Of a stretch of 64,000 bases of DNA, positions 26,575 to 36,157 are shown one piece after another; the stretch's first letter is position 1; every line of letters starts with the position of its first letter. A program made the translations under genes and the position numbers. Source of the DNA: UBA1952 sp965246765 (GTDB lineage: Bacteria > Bacteroidota > Bacteroidia > Chitinophagales > Chitinophagaceae); NCBI GenBank assembly GCA_965246765.1, contig CBDFFJ010000005.1, positions 124,001 to 188,000 of the forward strand. The letters run 5' to 3'. The notes beneath the pieces were generated by a model. It worked only from the letters and a program-made list of their open reading frames with translations. It was not told where the DNA came from and ran no database searches.

Positions 26575-28500
26575 ATGAGCCGATTTTTTAGCGGTTGCGG
26601 CCTTGCGTTGCTTCTTTGCTTATTGACTACCCTGCCCGCAGGCGCCACACACATCGTAGGCGGTGAAGTGACATACAAATGGCTCGGCGGCGACAGCTAC
26701 CAGGTGCGACTGGACATTTACCAGGATTGCCTCACAGGGCAGCCGGAACCTATTGCCCAGGATAATCCCGCCATTCTCGCAATCTTTACAGGAACGGGTA
26801 CGCGCATCGTGATTGATTCTATTCCGGCATCATCGGCCCTGACGGTGCCCACTAATTTCAGCAATTCCTGCATCAATAATCCCCCGGCGACCTGCCTGAG
26901 GCGGCAGACGTTTTTTGCCACCTATTCGCTGACGGCTAACGGAACAGGATATTACATTGTTTATCAGCGCTGCTGCCGCAATGCATCCATTAAGAATATT
27001 GCTGACCCGGCCGCAACCGGCGCTACCTATTACGCATTCGTTCCGCCCCGCAATCCGGGGCAAGCGGGTAACAGTAGTGCGGTCTTCAACAACTATCCGC
27101 CGCAGATAATCTGCATCAACAATCCCCTGATCTATGACCATTCAGCAACTGACCCGAATGGCGATTCGCTGAGCTATGCATTTTGTCCGGCTTATCAGGG
27201 TGGCAACGCTACGGACGCCAAGCCTATTCCACAGTCTATCAATTTTCAGCAGGTTTCCTACATAAACGGATACTCGGCTGCTTACCCTATGACGGGCACT
27301 CCGGCGCTTCAGATCAATGCGAGAACGGGACTTATAACAGGTACGCCAACGCTGCAGGGGCGCTATGTGGTAGGCGTGTGCTGTACGGAATGGCGGAATG
27401 GCGTGAAGATTAATATGGTGACCCGCGAATTCCAGTTTGTCGTCACCAACTGCTCCAAAGCCGTAGTCGCCAATATCCCGCAGTATTCGGACGAGACCAA
27501 TACCTATATCGTGCAGTGCAAAGGAAAGACCGTCAACTTTACCAACCTGAGTACCGGGGCCAACAGCAGTTACGACGCTTACAGCTGGGATTTTGGCGTA
27601 GCCGGCATTACGTCCGACACATCGCATTTGAAAAGCCCGTCTTACACTTATCCCGATACCGGCATTTATAGCGTGAAGCTGATTGTGAACCGGGGCTCTA
27701 CCTGCAGCGACAGCATCAGCCGGCTGGTCAAAATTTATCCGGAGTTTCATACGGATTTTGAAGTAAAAGGCCTGCATTGTCCCCATGCGCCGCTACAATT
27801 TATAAACCTGACCACCTCTACCTATCAACCCATCATAGCCTACGCCTGGAGCTTTGGCGACGGCGCTTTTTCAGGGGATGAAAGCCCGGCGCACGTTTAT
27901 GACGCAGGAGGCAATTACAGGGTAGTGCTTGCCGGCAGAAACGTAAAAGGGTGCATAGATACGAGTACGCGTGACCTGGATATTGAGCCCTTCCGGCCCT
28001 ATGCAGGCAAGGATACGATAATCGTAAAAGGCGAGTCCATCCGTTTTAACGCGACCGGCGGAATTGTCTATACATGGACTCCTGCTCTTCATCTGGACAA
28101 TCCATCCATACACAACCCTACCGGTTACTATCCGGACACTACGCGGCTGGATTACATTGTACACGTCGCCAGCGAGGCCGGCTGTGAAGGGGACGATACC
28201 ATAAACGTATGGGTCGTGAATCAGTCTGCCATTTTTGTGCCTTCCGCATTTTCGCCTAATGGCGACGGGCGAAATGACTTGCTTCGCCCTTTCGGCATCG
28301 GCTACTCGCGGGTGAACTATTTCCGCATATTCAACCGCTGGGGACAGCAGGTATTCTACGGCACGGATTTCAGCCAGGGCTGGGATGGCGCGTATCAGGG
28401 CCAGACGTCCGACATCGGCACCTATTACTGGATGCTCAGCGTCACCGACCGGAGAGGACAGGAGTTGAACCTAAAAGGTGACGCAGCTTTAATACGCTGA
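26575..28500 (+). CDS. PKD-domain secreted protein with T9SS type B (gliding-associated) C-terminal domain
   Basis: 641 residues from ATG 26575, chosen because it opens a normal signal peptide (MSRFFSGCGLALLLCLL); ATG 26551 and 26452 are in frame upstream. The mature start THIVGGEVTYKWLGGDSYQVRLDIYQDC is a block frequent in large Bacteroidota surface proteins. Two PKD-like domains follow (YSWDFGVAG..SPSYTYPDTGIYSVKLIV and YAWSFGDGAFSGDESPAHVYDAGGNYRVVLAG). The last 85 residues (IFVPSAFSPNGDGRNDLLRPF ... RIFNRWGQQVFYG) form the type B sorting domain. It should be secreted by T9SS. It stands alone as a transcription unit. Confidence 0.92.
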   Translation: MSRFFSGCGLALLLCLLTTLPAGATHIVGGEVTYKWLGGDSYQVRLDIYQDCLTGQPEPIAQDNPAILAIFTGTGTRIVIDSIPASSALTVPTNFSNSCINNPPATCLRRQTFFATYSLTANGTGYYIVYQRCCRNASIKNIADPAATGATYYAFVPPRNPGQAGNSSAVFNNYPPQIICINNPLIYDHSATDPNGDSLSYAFCPAYQGGNATDAKPIPQSINFQQVSYINGYSAAYPMTGTPALQINARTGLITGTPTLQGRYVVGVCCTEWRNGVKINMVTREFQFVVTNCSKAVVANIPQYSDETNTYIVQCKGKTVNFTNLSTGANSSYDAYSWDFGVAGITSDTSHLKSPSYTYPDTGIYSVKLIVNRGSTCSDSISRLVKIYPEFHTDFEVKGLHCPHAPLQFINLTTSTYQPIIAYAWSFGDGAFSGDESPAHVYDAGGNYRVVLAGRNVKGCIDTSTRDLDIEPFRPYAGKDTIIVKGESIRFNATGGIVYTWTPALHLDNPSIHNPTGYYPDTTRLDYIVHVASEAGCEGDDTINVWVVNQSAIFVPSAFSPNGDGRNDLLRPFGIGYSRVNYFRIFNRWGQQVFYGTDFSQGWDGAYQGQTSDIGTYYWMLSVTDRRGQELNLKGDAALIR

Positions 28501-28508
28501 GCCGGATG

Positions 28509-29717
28509 CTATTCATAAAACATGTCCGGAGACTCCAGGTGAGCCAGCTCGTAAGCCCGCAGGTATTCTTTTGAGAAGCTCTGGCTTACCGCCGATGCCA
28601 GTTTGGGATTGCCAACCGTGCGGGCTACATACTGAATGATGTAGGCATACTTGCTGGCCACCACCCGCCAGGTGTAGCGCCGCTGCGCAATCTCCAGCAT
28701 CTGCTTCCCCAAAGCCTGGAGCCGCGGAAAGCTCTGCGCCCGTATCGTGCTTGCCAGCGTATCAACATCTGAAAAATAGAGCGCCTTGCCCTCAGTAGTT
28801 GAGCGGTTGTAAGAGACGTCAAAGGCTACGACAGGCAGCCCGAGATACATAGCCTCAACCAGGGAAGGATTGGTGCCGCCCGCGCTATGGCCATGAAGGT
28901 AAATATGACAGTTAGAGCGCAGCAGATCCAGCGCGCGCTGATCATAGATGGGGTCCAGCAGACGGATGTTGGCAAAGGCGCTGTACCTGGCGCGCATCTC
29001 TTTGCCATAGCTGCTGTTATTCCAGTTGCCCACCATCACAAGCGTGTAATTGCCAAGACGCGCAAAGGCTTCCAGCACAACGTGAATATTGTTTTCCGGC
29101 TCAATCCGGCAAACCTTAAATGCATACGGGTGCCGCATAAAGTCGTACATATCGTAATCCCCTGCTTCGGGCTTCACGCGGAGCACATGGTCGGCGCCAT
29201 ACTCCACCATATGGCTGAATTTTTTGTACCGCTGCGCCGTATAATCCTGTATGGCCTCATTATCTGTGATGCCAGCCGTGGAGAACCGGATTGCCACGCC
29301 TTCGGCAAACTCCAGGTATCGCTTTGCGGTATTGCTCCACTTGTTGCGCCGCCATTCAATCCCATCTATAGACGTTACCACCTTCTTATTTTTAAACAGT
29401 CGCAGAAGCGGAAGCATAAAGCCCCCGGACACGCCCAGCACAAGCAGCACATCGGCAAAGAAGAGCGCATGCAGGATGGACAAGGCATCATAAACGATGC
29501 TTTGAATGCCATTGGCATTGAAGGGCAGATAAATCAGCCGCGCGCCCTTATAGCTTTTCAGTCGCTGGCTCCGCGAATATTTACGTCCGCTGCAATAGAC
29601 CGATATGTCCATTTCCGCGCCGAGCTGGCCGGCAAGCTGCTCCGCCAGCGTTTCAAAGCCTCCGTACCGTGCCGGAATGCCGACCGTCCCGATAATGGCT
29701 AACCTGGTCTTGCGCAT
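28509..29717 (-). CDS. Glycosyltransferase with DUF1972 N-terminus (family GT4-like)
   Basis: 402 residues. The start RLAIIGTVGIPARYGGFETLAEQLA is the DUF1972 signature of rhamnosyltransferase-like enzymes. The acceptor half extends to about 170. The C-terminal donor half has HSAGGTNPSLVEAMYLGLPVVAFDV, with the E of the EX7E-type motif. It should transfer a sugar from a nucleotide donor to the growing lipid-linked repeat unit. It is the last gene of the polysaccharide locus, 19 bp after the previous glycosyltransferase gene. The sugar is not predictable from sequence alone. Confidence 0.9.
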   Translation of the reverse strand: MRKTRLAIIGTVGIPARYGGFETLAEQLAGQLGAEMDISVYCSGRKYSRSQRLKSYKGARLIYLPFNANGIQSIVYDALSILHALFFADVLLVLGVSGGFMLPLLRLFKNKKVVTSIDGIEWRRNKWSNTAKRYLEFAEGVAIRFSTAGITDNEAIQDYTAQRYKKFSHMVEYGADHVLRVKPEAGDYDMYDFMRHPYAFKVCRIEPENNIHVVLEAFARLGNYTLVMVGNWNNSSYGKEMRARYSAFANIRLLDPIYDQRALDLLRSNCHIYLHGHSAGGTNPSLVEAMYLGLPVVAFDVSYNRSTTEGKALYFSDVDTLASTIRAQSFPRLQALGKQMLEIAQRRYTWRVVASKYAYIIQYVARTVGNPKLASAVSQSFSKEYLRAYELAHLESPDMFYE

Positions 29718-29736
29718 GTTGACGTTATTTTAAGAA

Positions 29737-30900
29737 TTATTGAAAAAGGACGTCATAGTCGTCGTCCGCGAGTACAGGCGTTTCTCCGCCACGGCGACTG
29801 TGTGTGGCCGGACGGGCCCGTATATCAAAAGCAGCCACGATGCTGCTGCGGAAACTTTCCGCACTGAAGCCCAGCGATCTCCGGTAGGCTGCCGCGCTCA
29901 TGCTGCGGTACATTTCAAGGTCGGAAGACAACGCCCTCAGCCGCGTTGCGATCTCCTCCACATGCCTGCTGTCAATGCAATATCCCTGCTGGCCGTGGGT
30001 CACCAGCTCACGCACACCGCCCACCGTCGGCACAATCACCGGGCGGCCGCAATGCATGGCTTCCAGCACCGTCATGCCGAAGGTTTCAATCCATGCATCA
30101 GGCAGAGACAGATTGACCACCACATGCGCGCGTTTATAAAAAGGCGTCGTATCAGCCTGGCTTGAATAGATCCGGCAGTTATCCGGAACCCTGTTCTTAC
30201 GGCAAAAGGCCCCTACTTCGGCGTCGGCCGCATTAAGCACCAGCTCAAAGCTGGCATAAGGCAGTCGCGTGGCTATCTGCAGGAACTGATCCAGGCCTTT
30301 ATAAGCTTTCATGGAGCAGAGCATAAGGACGGTAAACGGGGCTGTCCAGTTTTCCCGCGCAATATCTTCCGTGGCGTTTGTGAAAGACCGGGGCAGTGAG
30401 TTGTAAACCACTTCCGTCTGGGCGCGCTCAAAAGAAAACTCACCGGCAACATAATTGGACACGAACAGAATCCGCTGTGCGGCGGCCCCGGCCACGCCCA
30501 CCAGTACACGGTGCAGCAGGGCCGGCCGGAGGCTTACCTCATGTACATGGTACAAAACGAAACAGCCCCTCAACCGGGCAGCCAGTGCCGCGCCAAAGGG
30601 CAGTAGTGTATTGATATACACCTTGTCGTCCGGACGCAGGAAACGCAGCAGCTTTGCGAACAGTATGATCTGTGCCCATAGAAAAAAGGCCAGCGTAGCA
30701 CAGCGGTTTTTGCTCCAGCGGTAAAATACCGGGCATGTCCTGATGCCGCCCAGCTCACTCAGAAATCCGTCGCCGGAAGGTGTGGCGGTAAACAAGGTTA
30801 TGTCGTAGTCCTGCTGCAATGCTTCCAGAGCTTGTTTTAAAACAAGCGGGCTTCCGCTCCGGTCATTGAGCAGGTGAACGGCTATTATTCTTGGTTTCAT
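29737..30900 (-). CDS. Glycosyltransferase family 4 protein
   Basis: 387 residues, GT-B fold. The N-terminal half carries IIAVHLLNDRSGSPLVLKQALEAL and LLYHVHE-like YHVHEVSLRP. The donor half carries VLMLCSMKAYKGLDQFLQIA and WIETFGMTVLEAMHCGRPVIVPTVGGVRELV, the GT4 nucleotide-sugar site. It starts directly after the stop of the upstream glycosyltransferase with no gap, so translation is coupled. The last 25 residues (HSRRGGETPVLADDDYDVLFQ) extend past the fold. Confidence 0.9.
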   Translation of the reverse strand: MKPRIIAVHLLNDRSGSPLVLKQALEALQQDYDITLFTATPSGDGFLSELGGIRTCPVFYRWSKNRCATLAFFLWAQIILFAKLLRFLRPDDKVYINTLLPFGAALAARLRGCFVLYHVHEVSLRPALLHRVLVGVAGAAAQRILFVSNYVAGEFSFERAQTEVVYNSLPRSFTNATEDIARENWTAPFTVLMLCSMKAYKGLDQFLQIATRLPYASFELVLNAADAEVGAFCRKNRVPDNCRIYSSQADTTPFYKRAHVVVNLSLPDAWIETFGMTVLEAMHCGRPVIVPTVGGVRELVTHGQQGYCIDSRHVEEIATRLRALSSDLEMYRSMSAAAYRRSLGFSAESFRSSIVAAFDIRARPATHSRRGGETPVLADDDYDVLFQ

Positions 30901-32187
30901 TCAGATGGCCGCGTCCTGCAGCGCTGGTTGTTTTGGGGTTATGGGCGCATCTTCTGTTCCGTGCTCCAGCGCTGCCTGATAAAACCGGCGGAGCTGCTCG
31001 CCGCGCACATCCCAGCGCAGCGCGCGCTCAAAGCGATCCAGCGCCAGCTTACGTTCGCTCTCGTAGAAGCTCTTGTCGCGAAAAAGGCGCTGCAGGTGAA
31101 AAGCGAAGAGCGCGATGCTTTCCTCATAACGGGCGTAGCGCACCTTTACGGTACTGTCGGGGTGCGTAATGGTGCCGGGGCCGTCGTTATCCCAGCAAAC
31201 CACCGGCAGGCCGTAGCGCATGGCCTCTGCCACCACCAGACCAGCGCCTTCGTGCGAAGGGAACAGATATACTGCCGACTGCCGGTACAGCTGATGCAAT
31301 CCGTCCTGCGCCATCCATTTTACAATTTCAATCGCGCCTTCCATGCCCAGCGATTTTATTATAGCCTCCAGTTTAGCCTGCAAGGGGCCTTTGCCAACCA
31401 GCACCAGCTTTGTCAGAGCCTGCTCCTGCTCACTGAGGTCGTTGTAGAATCTTGTGAATGCCCTGATCGTTACGTCAAAGCCTTTTAAAGGCACAAAGCG
31501 GCCGATAGACAGTACTACAAAGCCATTTTTTTCCCCGCCGATGTCGGTGACCGGCGCGGCGGCAATTGAGGGAGCGACTATATAATTCTGTTTCAGCCTA
31601 AGCTTTTTCACAGCCCCGCCATGCATGCACCAGATCAGTTTAGCGCGCTTTTTTGTGATGTCCAGAAACGGGTCAAGGTTCCAGAAATACTTTTTGACGG
31701 CCCAGAGTATCCGGTCCTTCATCAGCGCACGCTTACCTATAGAAGTGGCAAATGTATCCGGAATGGCCGGGTGGTGGCCGACCGGGCCCCATACAAATGG
31801 CTTACCGAGCATCCACAGGAAGGAGGGCGTCCAGTCATTGTGAAAGTTGAGGTTGTGGGCAATGTCAAAGTGCAAGTTCTGCCGCTTCAGAAAAAAAGCA
31901 ACGCCAAGCTGCCAGCACAGAAAGTAAATCAGGCTGAGCCTGGGGCCCTTTTTCCAGCACAGCATCCACTTTGGCCAGTCGTAGTAGAGGTAGCGGATGC
32001 GTGAAGCCTGCTCCGCCATTTCCGGGTGGGCGGCAAAATGCTGCTCAATGTCTGCGCGGTTGTTTTTGCGTGTCACGGCAATGACCTTCTGATAGCGCGC
32101 AGCCTGGAGAATGTAGTTCCAGCCCATTGCATCTTCAGATACATTGCGCGGATTGGCGGCGTAAGCCGAGATCAGAACGGTGGTCAT
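30901..32187 (-). CDS. Glycosyltransferase family 4 protein
   Basis: 428 residues. The N-terminal half includes VLISAYAANPRNVSEDAMGWNYILQAARYQKVIAVTRKNN and NLNFHNDWTPSFLWMLGKPFVWGPVGHHP. The C-terminal half has VLSIGRFVPLKGFDVTIRAF and LFPSHEGAGLVVAEAMRYGLPVVCWDNDGPGT, typical of GT4 enzymes. It follows the fusion-protein gene by 11 bp. It should build the exopolysaccharide repeat unit on the cytoplasmic face. Confidence 0.9.
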   Translation of the reverse strand: MTTVLISAYAANPRNVSEDAMGWNYILQAARYQKVIAVTRKNNRADIEQHFAAHPEMAEQASRIRYLYYDWPKWMLCWKKGPRLSLIYFLCWQLGVAFFLKRQNLHFDIAHNLNFHNDWTPSFLWMLGKPFVWGPVGHHPAIPDTFATSIGKRALMKDRILWAVKKYFWNLDPFLDITKKRAKLIWCMHGGAVKKLRLKQNYIVAPSIAAAPVTDIGGEKNGFVVLSIGRFVPLKGFDVTIRAFTRFYNDLSEQEQALTKLVLVGKGPLQAKLEAIIKSLGMEGAIEIVKWMAQDGLHQLYRQSAVYLFPSHEGAGLVVAEAMRYGLPVVCWDNDGPGTITHPDSTVKVRYARYEESIALFAFHLQRLFRDKSFYESERKLALDRFERALRWDVRGEQLRRFYQAALEHGTEDAPITPKQPALQDAAI

Positions 32188-32198
32188 AAGCTGTGGCG

Positions 32199-34700
32199 CT
32201 ACGCGGCGGAACCTACCTGCCGCGTTTTGATGTGCTGAAAAAGTGTCTCTAAGGTGTCGCCGAGTCGCATGTTCCGCACAGAGATGTAGTTGCCCTGCCC
32301 CGAGCGCCGCTCCAGCTTGTTGAAGAGCGCGAGATACTGCCCCGTAAGCTGCTCAATGCTTTCTGCGCTCAGCTCCTGCTTGCGCTGAAGTATAACCTCG
32401 GACGGAGCATACAGGAAGAAATTCAATTCCGGCTTAAAGAGGAAACGGTACCACCAGGTTGTAAATGCCGCCGGCAGGAGAATATTGCTGCGTTTGCTGT
32501 CATTGATAAAGTCAAAGTAGTAGCGGTCGTAAAGCACCACGTAGCCGCGCATCACATAGCGCAGCTGCACGTAGCACTGGCCAATCAGGTAGTCGCTGTA
32601 GTAGTATGCGAAACGCAGGTAAGAGCTGAACCTGGAGCGGTTGGTGCCCTGCCGCGGAAGCCTGACCGCCGCCTGCTGTTCCGCCCCTTTTCGCCCGTAC
32701 TTCACCGCGCTCAGGATTGGCAGCAGGCAGGGCCGGTGACGCAGCACCACTACCGGCACGCGCAGCTCCTTGTCTATCCGGTGGCGGGTCGCCTCTATTA
32801 CCGTGCTCTTGCCCGCGCCATCCACGCCGCTGAAGGTGATGATGAAGCCGCGCTGCGGTACAAGCCCGCGGAGCTTATCAAATGCATACTGAGCCTGCCG
32901 CCGCAATCCCAGCCAGCCGCGATTAACTGATTTCTTCCTGACAAATGCCAGGCTGCGCTGACGGTGCGCGTCGTCGTACTGCAGGAGGCCAGCCAATGAG
33001 CGGTTTTCAGGAGCGCCTTCCTCATGCATCTGGTGAAGCAGCTCGTACTGCGTGCTGATGCTCTGCTCCAGGTAATGCTCCCGGTAATGCTGCGGCACCG
33101 CGGAGCGATTGAGCAGGTAAAAAAGCCTTGTATAGCGCAGGTCGTCGCTTACGGCAGGCACTTTTATACCGCTGTCGTTCAGCTGTGCGCGGCTCCAGGT
33201 ACCGGCTGCGTCTGCGTACACTAGATGCCTGCGGCGCATTTCGCTGATGCAATCAATGTTAATAATGCTGCCACTGTTGAGAAAAATGCTCATCTGCCGC
33301 ATAAACGTTTGTCGCTTTTCCCTGATCTGCTCCACGCAGCGATGCCGGCCGAGATACGCCGCAAGCTCTGCAGCCGCCTGCACGGGCATGCACAGATCCA
33401 GATCAGAACCCATTGGCAGCGCTGTCACATCGTCAATACAAAGCTTCATTGCAGCGTAAGGCCGGTCGTGCATGAAGTGGACTACATCCTGAAGCACGAG
33501 CTGGCGCTGCGTGAGGAGGCCTTCATAGTCCATCCAGAATCCAAGGGCTTCGCACCATACCTGCATCAGCCAGGGTATCTGGTAGTGCCACTTTGCCTGC
33601 CTGGAATATGCCTGCAGGTAATAGCTGATAGTGCTGAGCAGGTATTGCTGCTCAGCCTCGTTAGGATCAATTTCATGGTCCAGCAGAAACTGCTCCCATT
33701 CCGGCTGCCGCAACGTTTCGTCTATCTCTTTACGAATGGCAGCAAAGGGTTTCAGCTTAACGAGGATACTGTTCTGGTAAATAAAATGAAACAGGTCGTA
33801 TAGCGCCGGCATGTCGTCCCGGTTCAGCTCCCAGTCTATAAGCAGGAGCTCATTACCGCGGCGGCGCGCGTTCCATGGCGTAAAGTCGCCGTGCGCCCGC
33901 GCCACCGGCACCATAGCCTGCGGCAACATGCAGTCTATGAGCATACGCATCTTTTGCAGCAGCACCTCAGATATACGGTCGTCTTTAAACCGCTTGGGCG
34001 CCTGCAGCCACACCTGCGCTTCCTTGTACCAGCTTGCATGGCTTAGCTTCTGCATCCGCATATCGCAGCCCAGCCAGCGCTGCATGGCCGCCACAGGCAG
34101 CTCTGCCACCTCGCGGATAGGGCGGGCATCAGGGTCGTTGAAGAGGTCAGCCTGCGTAAAGGCGAGGCAACGCGTATGGATGGTTTCCGGCATCACGACG
34201 CCTTCGGGCGCCGGCTGCATTATAGCCATGCGTTCGGCATAGATATTCTTAGCAGCATGTATAGACAAGGAAAGCTTTGTAAAAGCGGAGCGGCCGGTCT
34301 TATCCTCGTGCCAGATAACCAGCTTACGATTGATGCCGGTGGTGCCGGTAAACAGGGCCCAGTCGCTCAGCTGGCGGAGATTTCGCTCGCCAATGGCTGT
34401 GGTATAGATAACCTGCTTCCCTGAGCTTACAAGGCCTGGCATTCGCAACGCGAATCCTGCGCGGATCGCCCTTGCAAACCACTTACCCCGCTTACTGCCC
34501 TGGTAGTAAAATCGCAGAAACTGTGGCGCTTTCGCGTTGGCGGGCCATATCCACCTCAGGCTGCCGTCTGGATTGTTGATGTAGCGGCATGCCACGGGGA
34601 ATCGCATCTTAGCGGTCGGTTGCAGCGACACATCTATGTTCAGAAGCTGTAAGCCTTTGTTCAATATGCCGATATCCTGAATCTGCTGCTCTGTATGCAT
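32199..34700 (-). CDS. APH-like kinase / nucleotidyltransferase-like / thymidylate-kinase-like fusion protein
   Basis: About 833 residues from ATG 34700 (a GTG lies 9 nt upstream). Three parts can be seen. An aminoglycoside-phosphotransferase-like kinase (to about 400) has HGDFTPWN near residue 273 and the Mg site LLLIDWEL. A nucleotidyltransferase-like part (about 400-560) has GSDLDL near 435 and a third acid in IINIDC. A thymidylate-kinase-like P-loop domain (about 620-835) has Walker A GVDGAGKST and the YDRYYFDF block. The gene lies between the polymerase and glycosyltransferase genes of the polysaccharide locus. A role in phosphorylating a surface glycan or lipid carrier is only an inference. 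Confidence 0.8.
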   Translation of the reverse strand: MHTEQQIQDIGILNKGLQLLNIDVSLQPTAKMRFPVACRYINNPDGSLRWIWPANAKAPQFLRFYYQGSKRGKWFARAIRAGFALRMPGLVSSGKQVIYTTAIGERNLRQLSDWALFTGTTGINRKLVIWHEDKTGRSAFTKLSLSIHAAKNIYAERMAIMQPAPEGVVMPETIHTRCLAFTQADLFNDPDARPIREVAELPVAAMQRWLGCDMRMQKLSHASWYKEAQVWLQAPKRFKDDRISEVLLQKMRMLIDCMLPQAMVPVARAHGDFTPWNARRRGNELLLIDWELNRDDMPALYDLFHFIYQNSILVKLKPFAAIRKEIDETLRQPEWEQFLLDHEIDPNEAEQQYLLSTISYYLQAYSRQAKWHYQIPWLMQVWCEALGFWMDYEGLLTQRQLVLQDVVHFMHDRPYAAMKLCIDDVTALPMGSDLDLCMPVQAAAELAAYLGRHRCVEQIREKRQTFMRQMSIFLNSGSIINIDCISEMRRRHLVYADAAGTWSRAQLNDSGIKVPAVSDDLRYTRLFYLLNRSAVPQHYREHYLEQSISTQYELLHQMHEEGAPENRSLAGLLQYDDAHRQRSLAFVRKKSVNRGWLGLRRQAQYAFDKLRGLVPQRGFIITFSGVDGAGKSTVIEATRHRIDKELRVPVVVLRHRPCLLPILSAVKYGRKGAEQQAAVRLPRQGTNRSRFSSYLRFAYYYSDYLIGQCYVQLRYVMRGYVVLYDRYYFDFINDSKRSNILLPAAFTTWWYRFLFKPELNFFLYAPSEVILQRKQELSAESIEQLTGQYLALFNKLERRSGQGNYISVRNMRLGDTLETLFQHIKTRQVGSAA

Positions 34701-34820
34701 GGTGCCCACTGTTATCTATCTCTGTGCCAAATAACCCGGACCGCTGCTGGCAAGGCTTTCGTCGTTCGCGACGGGGATGGATGCTCCTATTGAAAGAAAT
34801 TTTTCCAGATTGTGGAAAGC

Positions 34821-36140
34821 TTATTTTTTGGTTAAGCCGGCTACAGCCGCTTGCCCGGAAACCAGATCCGGCCTAAATCGGAGCAGCAGCTTTTTTTCTG
34901 CCGGCACCAGCCGCTCCCGGGTGGTGATGCAGATGTAGAAGATGAGAATCTGATAAAACAGAATCCCGTAATTGGTCTCCCCAAAAATGCCGAACTCCGT
35001 GAACGAGTTGATGATTACAGGCAGCAGAATGCCGAACAGCATGAGCCGCTTCTCCTTCTCCGCAGTGTGGAAAAAACCACGGAGGGTGAACATCAGCTGA
35101 AGCATCACGATCGTGAATCCGATGAAGCCCAGGTTCATCAGCGCCTGCACAAACGTGTTGTGCGTCATTGAAGCCGAGTAGGTGTGAACCGTGCCAAACT
35201 TGTCGGTGTAATTAATGCGCTGGAAGCCGAAGCCGAGCAGAATCTCCCGCGGCAAGCCTTCCGTGATCAGCGCCTTCCAGAACGGCAGGCGGCCGGTCAT
35301 GCTCATCACCTCATCCATGCCTCCCTGCTTCACAATTACCTTGGAAATGGCGAAAGGCACCACCGCGAAGGCGCCGGCATACATCGGCATCTTCAGCTTC
35401 CAGTTGGAGCTCTGGCTGATGTGAAAGAAGCCGATCAGCAGGCAGCCGATGGTGGACGAGCGGGAGCCGGTCATCACCACGCCGTAAAGCAGGACGGCTA
35501 TCTCAAGAACAGACACAATTCGTCCTCGCTTTGTATAAAGATTGAACAGCAGGCAAGACACGCCTACGCCACCAAGCATACCCAGCTCATTCGGGTTCAT
35601 GATAAAGCCGCCGAGCCGCGCCTCCTCGCCGTCGTGCGTCAGGCGGAAAAAAGTGTCGGGCGCTATCCACATTCCTATCACGAAAATGGCCATCAGGCCC
35701 AGACAGGAGTGCCCGATCACATTGTACATCCTTATCCGGTTGCCGGGAAAGAACCGCTCCAGGAGGATAAAGCAGCAGATGAAATAGTAAGAGAAAATAA
35801 GGCTCTCAAAATCCATCACCCATTGCAGCGCGCTCTTCCCGATATCCGTGCTCCAGAAAAAGGAGACGAGCCCCAGCAGCAGATAGGCGCAGTAAAGCAG
35901 TATGCTCATGCTCTGCTCCCAGGCAAACGCCGCCACCGCGCCCCGGCTCAGTATGCGCCGGTAGATGCCGTACACCGCCACCGTCATCGTAATGCGGCTT
36001 ACGGTTTTGAACGGGCGCGTGAAGCCCATATTATCGCTCCACGCAAAGAAGCCGCTCATCTTTACGAAAAAGACGATAACGAGCAGCGCATAGATCCCAT
36101 TCAGGAACCGCTGGTGATTATTTGCAGTGAAACGTGGCAT
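34821..36140 (-). CDS. O-antigen ligase/polymerase-like membrane protein (Wzy-like)
   Basis: 439 residues from ATG 36140; the open frame extends to 36527, but that part is antisense to the neighbouring gene. About eleven membrane helices are present. The long periplasmic loop and the block GFGFQRINYTDKFGTVHTYSASMTHNTFVQALMNLGFIG, with conserved H, fit the Wzy_C/O-antigen ligase family. The earlier block LGGFIMNPNELGMLGGVGVSCLL is also typical. It should polymerise the repeat units after they are flipped. It starts 17 bp after the preceding glycosyltransferase stop. Confidence 0.88.
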   Translation of the reverse strand: MPRFTANNHQRFLNGIYALLVIVFFVKMSGFFAWSDNMGFTRPFKTVSRITMTVAVYGIYRRILSRGAVAAFAWEQSMSILLYCAYLLLGLVSFFWSTDIGKSALQWVMDFESLIFSYYFICCFILLERFFPGNRIRMYNVIGHSCLGLMAIFVIGMWIAPDTFFRLTHDGEEARLGGFIMNPNELGMLGGVGVSCLLFNLYTKRGRIVSVLEIAVLLYGVVMTGSRSSTIGCLLIGFFHISQSSNWKLKMPMYAGAFAVVPFAISKVIVKQGGMDEVMSMTGRLPFWKALITEGLPREILLGFGFQRINYTDKFGTVHTYSASMTHNTFVQALMNLGFIGFTIVMLQLMFTLRGFFHTAEKEKRLMLFGILLPVIINSFTEFGIFGETNYGILFYQILIFYICITTRERLVPAEKKLLLRFRPDLVSGQAAVAGLTKK

Positions 36141-36157
36141 CTTTTCAGCTCCAGCGC

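Noticed and set aside
34713..34730. TTGGCAC-containing sequence resembling a second sigma-54 promoter before the fusion gene
   Set aside because: The -12 part lacks GC (reads AGAT) and the start site would fall almost on the ATG.
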